Assembly (NCBI RefSeq): GCF_024623325.1
Contig: NZ_JANJZD010000037.1
Span: 1-46,315, forward strand
Reading direction: 5' to 3'
DNA from: Acetatifactor muris
Lineage (GTDB): Bacteria; Bacillota; Clostridia; Lachnospirales; Lachnospiraceae
Length of the DNA stretch: 46,315 bases
Below, piece by piece: positions 16,359 through 24,304 of the stretch. Both the position numbers and the translations under genes were made by a program. Each line of letters opens with the position of its first letter. The first letter of the stretch is position 1. A model generated the notes under the pieces. The model was not told the origin of the DNA. It did not search any database and saw only the letters and a list, made by a program, of their open reading frames with translations.

Positions 16359-18659
16359 ATGAGAGATTACACGAGCACAGAGGAAAGAATTGTGCTTTCC
16401 TCCCGCATGGCTGCAGTAAAAAAGGAAATCAGCCAAAGGCTGCGGGTATTCACCTATCGGGAAAAGACCTGGTGCTGCCCGGTGGAAGTGGACAACATGA
16501 CGAATCCGTTTCTGGCCGAGTTCACGGAGCATCCGGATGCGCCCTATGTCATCAATCTTGCCAACAGTATTGTGCGTTCCTGGATGGAAACCCCGTTTGT
16601 GATATTTGAAAACGAAGCTGTTGTAGGCATCACCCGTCCTCAATATGCCATGATAGAGCATTTCAGCCTGGGCATTCGCGGTGCCGAAAGCGTGCTGGAG
16701 GATCCCGACAGGGAACAGGCTGAAGCGCTTTACCGCAGGCTGGCTCCGCTGACAAAGCGTCACATTGCGGAGGAGGGGGAGCGCACTGTCGGCAGGACAG
16801 AATTCGAGGCGCTGGAAAAGGACGCGCTTTTTCATGCGGGCGGTTACCAGGGGCACACTGTGCCCGACTATTCCAGGCTGCTGGAAAACGGACTGGACGG
16901 CATGCTGGCGCTGATAGACAGATACGCTGCCGAAAATGTCAGAGATCAGGAGAGCGCGGATTTCTATGAGGCAAATCGCATCATTATCCGGGGAATGTCG
17001 CGTTGGCTGGAAACATACGCCGAGAAGGCCGCACAGCTCGCCGAAAGCGGGCAGGCCACCGATGTCCAGAGGAGATATTATCGGGAAATAGCGGAAAACT
17101 GTGGGTATGTGGCGCACAGAAAGCCCCGGAAGCTGTATCAGGCGGTGCAGCTGATATGGTGTCTGTCTCTCTGGGACTGGGTGGACTGTATGGGGCGTAT
17201 GGACCAGTACCTTTATCCTTTCTATCAGAGGTCGAAAGAAGAGGGCGACATTATTTCAACCGAGGATTCGATGGTCTCCATTGTCTTCAAAATCTGGGAA
17301 AACGGCTCCCACAATGTAACACTCTCCGGACAGAAGCCGGACGGTACTGATGCTTCCAATGAGCTGTCCTATCTGCTGCTGCAGATATTGCGTGAGATTC
17401 ATGATACGCATCCCCGCATGTCAGTGCGCGTACATAAAAATTCGCCAGGAGAAATGCTGGCCCTTGCGGTGCAGCTTTGGTCGGAGGGCATGTCTGACCC
17501 CACGGTTGTAAGCGATGAAACGGTAATAAAAGGCCTTATGCAGATCGGCACGCCTCTGGAGGATGCACTGGATTACACGATGCTGGGCTGTCAGGAGATA
17601 GAGATACCGGGAAAGAGCAACTTTGGCTGTGAGGATGGACAGTTTAATCTGGCCAAGCTTTTCGAGTATGCCATGAACGGAGGCATGAGCACTTCAAATC
17701 CCGCTGTCAGGGTTGGCCCGGACACCGGAAGGTTTGAAGATTTTACATGCTTTGAGGATTTCTTTTCAGCATTTCAGACACAGCTTCAGCATTTTGTCAG
17801 AATATTCTGCCATTTGTGCGACAGCGGGCAGGAGGTACGCGCGGCCAATTTTGCCAAGCTGGTCAAAACGCCCTTCACGGAAGGATGCCTGGAAAAAGGA
17901 AAGCCCCATGACGCCGGCGGTCCCATATATAATTACGGCGTTGTGGAAACCGCGGGTCTTGCGGCAGCGGCGGATTCCTTTACGGCAGTGAAAAGGCTGG
18001 TCTTTCAGGAGGGGAAAATATCCAGGCAGAGACTGATCTCCGCGTTGGCCGCCAACTTTGAGGGGTACGAAAAGGAACGGCAGATGCTTTTGAATATGGC
18101 CCCCAAATTCGGCAATGATGACCAGGAGGCCGACGCCATGGCAGCGCGGGTGCTGGATTTATTCTGGAGCGAATGCGGAAAGTACAGGTCCATCCGGGGG
18201 GATGTCTACACAGGAGCCTGTTCGCTGCTGGCCGGTGGCATCGGCTTCGGCAAAAAGACAGGAGCGCTTCCCGACGGGCGGTTTGCGGGTGAACCGCTGG
18301 GCAACAGCATAGGCCCCCGCCCCGGTGCGGATAAAAACGGAGTGTCAGCCATGCTGAACTCGGTGGCAAAGCTGCCGCTTGAAAAAGGGGTAGGCGGTAC
18401 CACTTTAAATGTTGTGCTGACCACCAGAATGCTGTCCGACCCCACGCTGCGCACGCATATTGCCTCGACAATACGCACCTACCTTCTGGGCGGCGGGCAG
18501 ATGGCACAGATTACCACGGCGAATCTGGAGGATTTGCTGGATGCGAAAGCACACCCGGAGCGCCATGGAGATCTGATCGTGCGCATCGGCGGCTTCAGCG
18601 TTCAGTTTGTGCAGCTTGACGAGAGCGCGCAGAATGAGATTATCAGCCGTTATAACTGA
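16359..18659 (+). CDS. glycyl radical enzyme of unknown substrate (GRE-1)
   Basis: 766 aa, CAAGGAG before ATG. C-terminal glycyl radical motif VRIGGFSVQFV with Gly745 as the radical site; thiyl Cys411 in the active-site loop LGCQEIEIPG. The GCxE arrangement, with Glu two residues after Cys, is shared with dehydratase-type enzymes of the superfamily (glycerol/diol dehydratases, choline lyase) and differs from the Cys-Cys pair of pyruvate formate-lyase. The enzyme should therefore perform a radical elimination on a polar substrate. Named families have other residues around the loop, so I do not assign one. Embedded between GH genes and its activase, in the same operon, so the substrate is probably sugar-derived. 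Oxygen sensitivity is expected, consistent with an anaerobe. Confidence 0.85.
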   Translation: MRDYTSTEERIVLSSRMAAVKKEISQRLRVFTYREKTWCCPVEVDNMTNPFLAEFTEHPDAPYVINLANSIVRSWMETPFVIFENEAVVGITRPQYAMIEHFSLGIRGAESVLEDPDREQAEALYRRLAPLTKRHIAEEGERTVGRTEFEALEKDALFHAGGYQGHTVPDYSRLLENGLDGMLALIDRYAAENVRDQESADFYEANRIIIRGMSRWLETYAEKAAQLAESGQATDVQRRYYREIAENCGYVAHRKPRKLYQAVQLIWCLSLWDWVDCMGRMDQYLYPFYQRSKEEGDIISTEDSMVSIVFKIWENGSHNVTLSGQKPDGTDASNELSYLLLQILREIHDTHPRMSVRVHKNSPGEMLALAVQLWSEGMSDPTVVSDETVIKGLMQIGTPLEDALDYTMLGCQEIEIPGKSNFGCEDGQFNLAKLFEYAMNGGMSTSNPAVRVGPDTGRFEDFTCFEDFFSAFQTQLQHFVRIFCHLCDSGQEVRAANFAKLVKTPFTEGCLEKGKPHDAGGPIYNYGVVETAGLAAAADSFTAVKRLVFQEGKISRQRLISALAANFEGYEKERQMLLNMAPKFGNDDQEADAMAARVLDLFWSECGKYRSIRGDVYTGACSLLAGGIGFGKKTGALPDGRFAGEPLGNSIGPRPGADKNGVSAMLNSVAKLPLEKGVGGTTLNVVLTTRMLSDPTLRTHIASTIRTYLLGGGQMAQITTANLEDLLDAKAHPERHGDLIVRIGGFSVQFVQLDESAQNEIISRYN

Positions 18660-18709
18660 AGTACAGCCGTTTTGGCGGGAGCATGAGGGGGGAAATATGA
18701 GCTATTTTC

Positions 18710-18721
18710 ATTAACGTTAAT
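18710..18721 (+). promoter_or_regulatory. LacI-type operator 3 (ATTAACGTTAAT)
   Basis: Exact palindrome in the 108-bp gap between the two glycyl radical enzyme genes. Preceded by TGAGCTATTTTC, nearly the same as in front of operator 1. No strong -35/-10 pair is recognised, but the site suggests a second start point for the GRE-2 segment under the same repressor. Confidence 0.7.
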
Positions 18722-18767
18722 GCACGGTGCCATGACGCATGAGAGATTATTGATATGGAGGTGTTGT

Positions 18768-20759
18768 ATGAATCAGGTTTTGCTTGACTATATTACTTCT
18801 CATAAACATCACGAATTTAGAAAAGAGTTTACCGAGATTAACGACATAAGCGAGGAATACAGGCGCCAGGGGCTTTCCCCGAAGGAAAGGATGACGAGAC
18901 GGTTTGAGCTTTTGACCACGCTGGAAACTCCGATATTCCTGCCGGAGGAAAGAATCTGCTATATGAGGACGGTAAAAAATATGCCGGACTGCTTTACGAA
19001 GGAAGAATGGGCCCAAATCAGAAGGGAGCATTTTATCCATGAAAAGGGCTATCTGTCCAATCTTTCTCCAAATTATGAGAAAGCAATCCGCAGGGGGCTT
19101 ATGTCGCTGAGGGACGAGGCGGACGAATATGGGAAGAGAATGATAGATGCTGTCTTTAGCCTTTCCGACAGATATTGCCGGGAAGCGGAAAAACAGGGCA
19201 GGAAGGAAACAGCAGAGGCGCTGGCTCACATTCCCCGTCAGGGTGCGCGCAACTTTTTCGAAGCACTTCAGTTTTTCAGAATCCTGCATTTCAGCCTGTG
19301 GCTGGAGGGAAATTATCATGTCACAGTGGGACGTTTTGATCAGTATATGTACCCTTATCTGAAGGCGGATATGGAGAAGGGAATCTATACGGAGGAGACA
19401 GCGCTGGAGCTGCTGGAGGACTTTTTTATCTCCTTTAATAAGGACAGTGACCTGTATGTGGGTGTACAGCAGGGAGATAATGGCCAGAGCATGGTTCTGG
19501 GAGGAACGGATGAAGAGAAGGAGGCGCGATTCAATCTGCTTTCAGCGCTGTGTCTGCGCGCCAGCAGAGAACTGATGCTGATTGACCCGAAGATTAATCT
19601 CCGTGTGAACAGGGACACACCGCTTGAGGTGTTTGAATTGGGCAGTGAACTGACCAAAGCGGGGCTGGGGTTTCCGCAATACTCCAATGACGATGTGGTG
19701 ATCGACGGACTTTTAAAGCTGGGGTATGAACCGGAGGATGCGCGCAATTATGTGGTGGCGGCCTGCTGGGAGTTTATCATACCATACAATGGCGCCGATG
19801 TGGCCAATATCGGAGCGCTTTCCTTTCCAATGGTGATTGACAGCTGCCTGCATGAGGATCTGTACAGAAGCGAAACCTTTGAAGAATTTTTGGAGGCTGT
19901 CCGAAAAAGGATTGTGTATGAGTGCGATCAGATCTGTGATAAGATAAAGGATATCTGGTTTGTGCCGTCACCGCTTATGAATGTGATGATGGATGGAGGA
20001 ATCTATGACGGAGGGAAATATAACAATTTCGGCCTGCACGGCACGGGAATTGCAACGGCGGTGGATTCTCTTGCAGCCATCCGGAAGTATGTCTATGAGG
20101 AGAAGCGTATCTCCAGGGAAGAACTGATTCAGGCGGTAGATACCAATTATGAGAATCATCCGACGCTGCTTGCGCTGCTGAGGAATGAGGCGCCGAAGCT
20201 GGGAAATGATGAAGAGTCCACAAACGAACTTCTGGAGAGGCTTCTGGGAATGTTCTCGGATGCGCTGGAGGGCCGGGTCAACTGCAGGGGAGGAAAGTAC
20301 AGAGCAGGTACGGGAACGGCGATGTATTATCTCTGGCACGCCAATGAGATGGGGGCTTCGCCGGATGGGCGGAGGAAGGGAGAACCCTTCGGCACGAATT
20401 TCTCCCCCAGCCTCATGACAAAGATAAAAGGCCCCTTTTCGGTGATCAAATCTTTTTCCCGGCCGGATTTTACCAGGGCTGTCAACGGAGGACCGCTCAC
20501 CCTGGAATTCGCCGCTTCCATGTTCCATGGGGAGGATGACGTGAAAAAGATTGCGGCCCTGGTAAAAGCCTATATTACCATGGGCGGGCATCAGCTGCAG
20601 CTGAATGCGGTGGACACAGAAAAAATGAAGGATGCGCAGCTGCACCCGGAGAATTACAGGCAGCTGGTGGTCAGAATATGGGGATGGAGCGCATATTTTG
20701 TAGAGTTGGACAGAGATTTTCAGGATCATGTGATAATGCGTCAGCAGTATAATGTATAA
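18768..20759 (+). CDS. short glycyl radical enzyme with unusual ACWE active-site loop (GRE-2)
   Basis: Start at ATG 18768 because GGAGGTGTT lies just upstream; the longer frame from 18720 begins inside the operator. 663 aa, about 100 residues shorter than pyruvate formate-lyase and well below the 780-900 of most eliminases. The glycyl radical motif VRIWGWSAYFVEL gives Gly639. The thiyl Cys is Cys333 in VVAACWEFIIP: the usual Gly before Cys is Ala and the residue after it is Trp, while the catalytic-base position Glu335 is kept. It is clearly a member of the superfamily, but I cannot match it to a named family. It is followed after 14 nt by its own activase. Its N-terminus is only distantly like GRE-1, so this is not a recent duplicate. 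Confidence 0.85.
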   Translation: MNQVLLDYITSHKHHEFRKEFTEINDISEEYRRQGLSPKERMTRRFELLTTLETPIFLPEERICYMRTVKNMPDCFTKEEWAQIRREHFIHEKGYLSNLSPNYEKAIRRGLMSLRDEADEYGKRMIDAVFSLSDRYCREAEKQGRKETAEALAHIPRQGARNFFEALQFFRILHFSLWLEGNYHVTVGRFDQYMYPYLKADMEKGIYTEETALELLEDFFISFNKDSDLYVGVQQGDNGQSMVLGGTDEEKEARFNLLSALCLRASRELMLIDPKINLRVNRDTPLEVFELGSELTKAGLGFPQYSNDDVVIDGLLKLGYEPEDARNYVVAACWEFIIPYNGADVANIGALSFPMVIDSCLHEDLYRSETFEEFLEAVRKRIVYECDQICDKIKDIWFVPSPLMNVMMDGGIYDGGKYNNFGLHGTGIATAVDSLAAIRKYVYEEKRISREELIQAVDTNYENHPTLLALLRNEAPKLGNDEESTNELLERLLGMFSDALEGRVNCRGGKYRAGTGTAMYYLWHANEMGASPDGRRKGEPFGTNFSPSLMTKIKGPFSVIKSFSRPDFTRAVNGGPLTLEFAASMFHGEDDVKKIAALVKAYITMGGHQLQLNAVDTEKMKDAQLHPENYRQLVVRIWGWSAYFVELDRDFQDHVIMRQQYNV

Positions 20760-20773
20760 AGGCGGACAGGGAA

Positions 20774-21592
20774 ATGGAAGGAACTATATTTGATATAAAA
20801 GAATTTTCCATTCATGACGGGCCGGGTATGAGGGTCACTGTCTTTATGAAGGGCTGTCCGCTGAGATGTATATGGTGCCATAACCCTGAGGGACTAAAGC
20901 CCCGGGCGCAGCTTCTCTACAGGAAGAATCTGTGTACCCATTGCGGCAACTGTCTCTTACCCTGCGGGCACAGCGAGTGCAGGCCCTGGAAGCGGTGCAT
21001 TCACGCGTGCGCCAACGGCTGCCTTGCTGTCTCGGGTCAGCGTGTTACGGAAAAGGAAACGGCGGAGATGGTCATTCAGTACAACGACTTTTTTAATCTG
21101 TCTCAGGGCGGTGTGACCATTTCAGGGGGAGAACCTCTGCTGCAGGCTGATTTTGTCTGTGCCCTGGCAAAAAGGCTGGGCGGCATGCACAAAGCCATAC
21201 AGACAAGCGGCTATGCAGAGGAGGAAACCTATCAGAAAGTTACAGACCATTTTGACCTGATCATGCAGGATATCAAACTGGCTGACCCTGAGATGCACCG
21301 AAAGTATGCCGGCGTGGATAATGAGCTGATTTTACGCAATATTGCGTATTTAAAAAGGAGCGGGAAACAGTTTGTCTTCCGTGTGCCGCTGATTCCCGGG
21401 ATTACGGATACAGACGAAAATCTGATTCAGATATCGAAGATTGCAGGAGACAATCCTGTAGAGCTGTTGAAATATAATCCTCTGGCCGGGGCAAAATATG
21501 ATATGCTGGGGATGCGGTTTTCACTGGGAGAGGTCAGGAACAGAGAGGAAAGGTTTGAGCGCTTTTTCCGGAATGCGGTATTGGTAGAATGA
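20774..21592 (+). CDS. glycyl radical enzyme activase (radical SAM), partner of GRE-2
   Basis: 272 aa. FSIHDGPGMRVTVFMKGCPLRCIWC carries the radical-SAM cysteines 28, 32 and 35. The insert that normally binds two extra [4Fe-4S] clusters has eight cysteines (54, 57, 60, 64, 69, 75, 79, 83), the second group in an irregular spacing compared with the ferredoxin pattern in the other activase. GVTISGGEPLLQADF and the barrel follow. The start lies 14 nt behind the GRE-2 stop, so the two are translationally linked. Distinct from the 299-aa activase, in line with each enzyme having its own partner. Confidence 0.92.
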   Translation: MEGTIFDIKEFSIHDGPGMRVTVFMKGCPLRCIWCHNPEGLKPRAQLLYRKNLCTHCGNCLLPCGHSECRPWKRCIHACANGCLAVSGQRVTEKETAEMVIQYNDFFNLSQGGVTISGGEPLLQADFVCALAKRLGGMHKAIQTSGYAEEETYQKVTDHFDLIMQDIKLADPEMHRKYAGVDNELILRNIAYLKRSGKQFVFRVPLIPGITDTDENLIQISKIAGDNPVELLKYNPLAGAKYDMLGMRFSLGEVRNREERFERFFRNAVLVE

Positions 21593-21656
21593 GACAACAG
21601 TTCCTGCAGAACACTGAATGGTGCGGACACGGTACAGTGCGCGGAAAGGAGCCCAT

Positions 21657-23564
21657 ATGAAACTGGTACCTGAGATGAGGACAATATCCGGTGGGGATCC
21701 GGCCGGGAGAGTGCGGGTGAAGGAGGAAGCCTTTTCCCACGGAGTCAGTGCTGTCTATATAAAAGCCCTCTCCGGGGAGCCGCTGGATCCTGACTTCGGC
21801 ATAAAAGTGGACATTGAGCCGGAGGGTGAGATAGAAATGTGTATGGCAGTATTCCGGCTGACGGAATACTGGTGTGCCCCCTGCTTTGCAAAAGCATTTT
21901 CCGAGGTGCCGGATGAGACACAGGGCCTGATTTACAAGAAAAAGGACGGCATTTACGGGGTGATTCTTCCGGTGGTGGGAGAGCAGTATAAATGCGTGCT
22001 GAAGGGGACGGACACAGGGCTGTGCGCAAGGGTGTTCAGCTGGTATGACAGGCTGCTTTCCTGCGACGAGCTGATTTTTGTGTATGCCGAGGGAGAGAAT
22101 CCTTTTCAACTGTCAGAACTTTGCTTCAGCAGGGCCGTAAAGCTTCTGGGCAACCGATGCAGGCTGCGCAGGGAGCGGGTTTATCCGGAGATATTTGAGT
22201 ATCTGGGATGGTGTACCTGGGACGCCATGCAGATAAGGGTCTGTGAGGATGGCGTGTTGGACAAGTGCCGGGAGTTTCAGGAGAAGGAGATTCCGGTAAA
22301 ATGGGTGATTCTGGATGATATGTGGGCCCATGTGAAGGATTTTGAGGGCGAAGCGTACGATTCCTTCAGACAGATGGTGGATTTGATGCATCGCAGCAGT
22401 CTGTATTCCCATGAGGCGGATCCTGTCAGATTTCCGGAGGGTCTCTCCCACACCATCGACAGAATTAAGGAATTCCATATGGCTGTTGGCATCTGGCATC
22501 CCACCACAGGGTACTGGCGGGGAATCGAAAAGGGAAGTCCGGCCTGGCATACGTTTAAAGACTATCTGACAGAGACAGAGGACGGCAGGTACATTCATGA
22601 CTATAAGCCCGAAAAGGCATATCTGTTCTATAAGACATTTCATGATTTCCTGCGAAGCTGTGGGGCAGATTTCGTCAAGATTGACAACCAGACCATGACC
22701 AGACGATTCTATCGGGGGCTTGCGCCGGTGGGAGAGGCGGCCAGAGGATTTCACAGCGGGATGGAAGCCTCTGTGGGAGAGCATTTCGGCAGTACAGTGA
22801 TCAACTGCATGGGGACAGGCAGCGAGGATATGTGGAATCGCAGCATGAGCCCCATTGTCAGATGCAGCGACGATTTCCTGCCGGAAAACAGAGAGTGGTT
22901 CACAAAGCATATTCTGCAGTGCACCTTTAACTCTGTGATTCAGGGGCAGCTGTATTACTGTGACTACGATATGTGGTGGACAGATGATGAGCAGGCGGTG
23001 AAGAACAGTGTGCTGCGTGCGGTGAGCGGCGGTCCGATCTATGTCAGCGATCAGCTGGGACGCAGCAGGAGGGAGATTCTGGAGCCTCTTATCCTGTCGG
23101 ACGGCAGAATCCTGCGCTGTGACAGGCCGGGAATGCCCTCCGGAGACTGTCTGCTCTCTGACCCCACGGTGAGCGGCAGGATTTTCAAGGTTCAGAATCA
23201 GACCGGCGACAGCGGTGTGATTGCAGTCTTCAATCTGAACGGAGATGGCGGAAGGGTGAACGGAACCGTTTCTCCGTCAGATGTGGAGGGGCTTGCCGAA
23301 GGGACTTATGCGGTATATGAGCATTTTTCCGGAGCGTGCAGAATTCTGGGATATCGGGAATCCATGGAGGTTGTGCTGGAGAATATAGATGAATACAGAC
23401 TCTACATTCTGGCACCGGTTAAGGACGGCTTCGGAGTAATCGGCCGAACGGATAAATTCATATCTCCTGCCGCGGTGGAAGCGGTGGCGGGACGTCAGAT
23501 TCTCCTGAGAGAGGAAGGCCCCTTCGCCTGGGTGGAAGATGGGGCGTTAAAGAGACGGAACTGA
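21657..23564 (+). CDS. GH36 enzyme (alpha-galactosidase / alpha-N-acetylgalactosaminidase type)
   Basis: Start at ATG 21657, 7 nt after GGAAAGGAG; the in-frame codon at 21618 has no site. 635 aa, no signal peptide. Belongs to the raffinose-synthase/Sip1-like branch of GH36: YLGWCTWDAMQIRV, VKWVILDDMWAHV, GADFVKIDNQ (nucleophile Asp343) and RCSDDF (acid/base around Asp405/406). Size and branch match the clostridial alpha-N-acetylgalactosaminidase AagA known from Clostridium perfringens, so alpha-GalNAc or alpha-Gal removal is the best guess. This fits the two GH109-type genes around it. Followed 8 nt later by a fragment of a DUF1349 domain. Confidence 0.82.
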   Translation: MKLVPEMRTISGGDPAGRVRVKEEAFSHGVSAVYIKALSGEPLDPDFGIKVDIEPEGEIEMCMAVFRLTEYWCAPCFAKAFSEVPDETQGLIYKKKDGIYGVILPVVGEQYKCVLKGTDTGLCARVFSWYDRLLSCDELIFVYAEGENPFQLSELCFSRAVKLLGNRCRLRRERVYPEIFEYLGWCTWDAMQIRVCEDGVLDKCREFQEKEIPVKWVILDDMWAHVKDFEGEAYDSFRQMVDLMHRSSLYSHEADPVRFPEGLSHTIDRIKEFHMAVGIWHPTTGYWRGIEKGSPAWHTFKDYLTETEDGRYIHDYKPEKAYLFYKTFHDFLRSCGADFVKIDNQTMTRRFYRGLAPVGEAARGFHSGMEASVGEHFGSTVINCMGTGSEDMWNRSMSPIVRCSDDFLPENREWFTKHILQCTFNSVIQGQLYYCDYDMWWTDDEQAVKNSVLRAVSGGPIYVSDQLGRSRREILEPLILSDGRILRCDRPGMPSGDCLLSDPTVSGRIFKVQNQTGDSGVIAVFNLNGDGGRVNGTVSPSDVEGLAEGTYAVYEHFSGACRILGYRESMEVVLENIDEYRLYILAPVKDGFGVIGRTDKFISPAAVEAVAGRQILLREEGPFAWVEDGALKRRN

Positions 23565-23572
23565 AAACAGTC

Positions 23573-23740
23573 ATGAAGCCCTGTATTCCCAACAATTACG
23601 GGTACTGGCTCCGGATTGTGAAACGGGGGAATGTCTTCCAGGCCTGTTACAGCAGGGATAAGAAGAACTGGACAAGCAACCCGAATATCGCTCATGTGAC
23701 GGCGGCGGAAGAGACACAGGTGATACTTGAGAATGGATAG
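23573..23740 (+). pseudogene. remnant of a DUF1349-like domain (55 aa)
   Basis: A 55-codon frame whose product (NNYGYWLRIVKRGNVF..., HVTAAEETQ) is clearly homologous to residues ~700-760 of the beta-helix protein at 6002, also at nucleotide level (compare 23590-23720 with 8150-8280). Homology stops abruptly at ACACAGG (23714), which is also where the first large repeat unit begins. No ribosome site of its own is seen. It is a leftover of a larger enzyme gene, now followed by the repeat array. Confidence 0.75.
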
Positions 23741-23860
23741 AACGGGATGGAACTAAAATCAGCAGTCCTTCGGAACAATGCCGGAAGAATTTACGGACGA
23801 GAAGCGGCCGGGAATTCTTCCCTGAGGGGGCATTGTTCCGGAGGCAGCGGAACTGGAATA
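23714..23860 (+). repeat. 147-bp hairpin repeat, unit 1
   Basis: Unit from ACACAGGTGATACTTGAG to AACTGGAATA. Contains a two-part hairpin (23771-23840): outer perfect 12-bp stem CGGAACAATGCC / GGCATTGTTCCG and inner 9-bp stem GGAAGAATT / AATTCTTCC. Not coding in any convincing way. Confidence 0.9.
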
Positions 23861-23990
23861 AGAGGGAAACGTACTTGCCTCTGTCGGCAGGCGGGAAGGA
23901 GGGTATGAGAACAAGCCTGAGAAAAGAGTCTGGAAAGTCTTCGTACATGGATATGACGGACAGGTACAGACAGAGTGCAAAGAGGAAGGT

Positions 23991-24138
23991 ACACAGGTGA
24001 TACTTGAGAATGGATAGAACGGGATAGAACTAAAATCAGCAGTCCTTCGGAACAATGCCCGGAAGAATTTACGGACGAGAAGCGGCCGGGAATTCTTCCC
24101 TGAGGGGGCATTGTTCTGGAGGCAGCGGAACTGGAATA
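23991..24138 (+). repeat. 147-bp hairpin repeat, unit 2
   Basis: Nearly identical to units 1 and 3. In the outer stem (24048-24118) the right arm reads CTG instead of CCG at its end, which as RNA replaces a G-C by a G-U pair and so preserves the fold. Separated from unit 1 by about 130 bp of unrelated sequence. Confidence 0.9.
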
Positions 24139-24145
24139 AGGAAGT

Positions 24146-24292
24146 ACACAGGTGATACATGAGAATGGATAGAACGGGATGGAACTAAAATCAGCAGTCC
24201 TTCGGAACAATGCCGGAAGAATTTACGGACGAGAAGCGGCCGGGAATTCTTCCCTGAGGGGGCATTGTTCCGGAGGCAGCGGAACTGGAATA
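24146..24292 (+). repeat. 147-bp hairpin repeat, unit 3, in the leader of the second GH109-type gene
   Basis: Third copy, hairpin at 24203-24272, ending only 12 nt before the start codon at 24305, so its last bases run into the ribosome site GGAGGAAA. It differs at one early position (GATACATGAG for GATACTTGAG). The intervening AAGGAAGTACACAGG resembles the sequence before unit 2. Confidence 0.9.
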
Positions 24293-24304
24293 GGAGGAAA
24301 AATT

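Noticed and set aside
23571..24210. Long reverse-strand frames over the hairpin repeats
   Set aside because: They repeat the same peptide several times because the DNA is repeated, lack ribosome sites and overlap the inverted repeats; not genes.
23714..24292. Riboswitch in front of the second GH109-type gene
   Set aside because: Three near-identical copies with a simple hairpin and no known riboswitch core; a repeat family or stability element is simpler.
24179..24304. Longer N-terminus of the second GH109-type protein
   Set aside because: The extension is translated repeat unit 3; the family start and a strong ribosome site lie at 24305.
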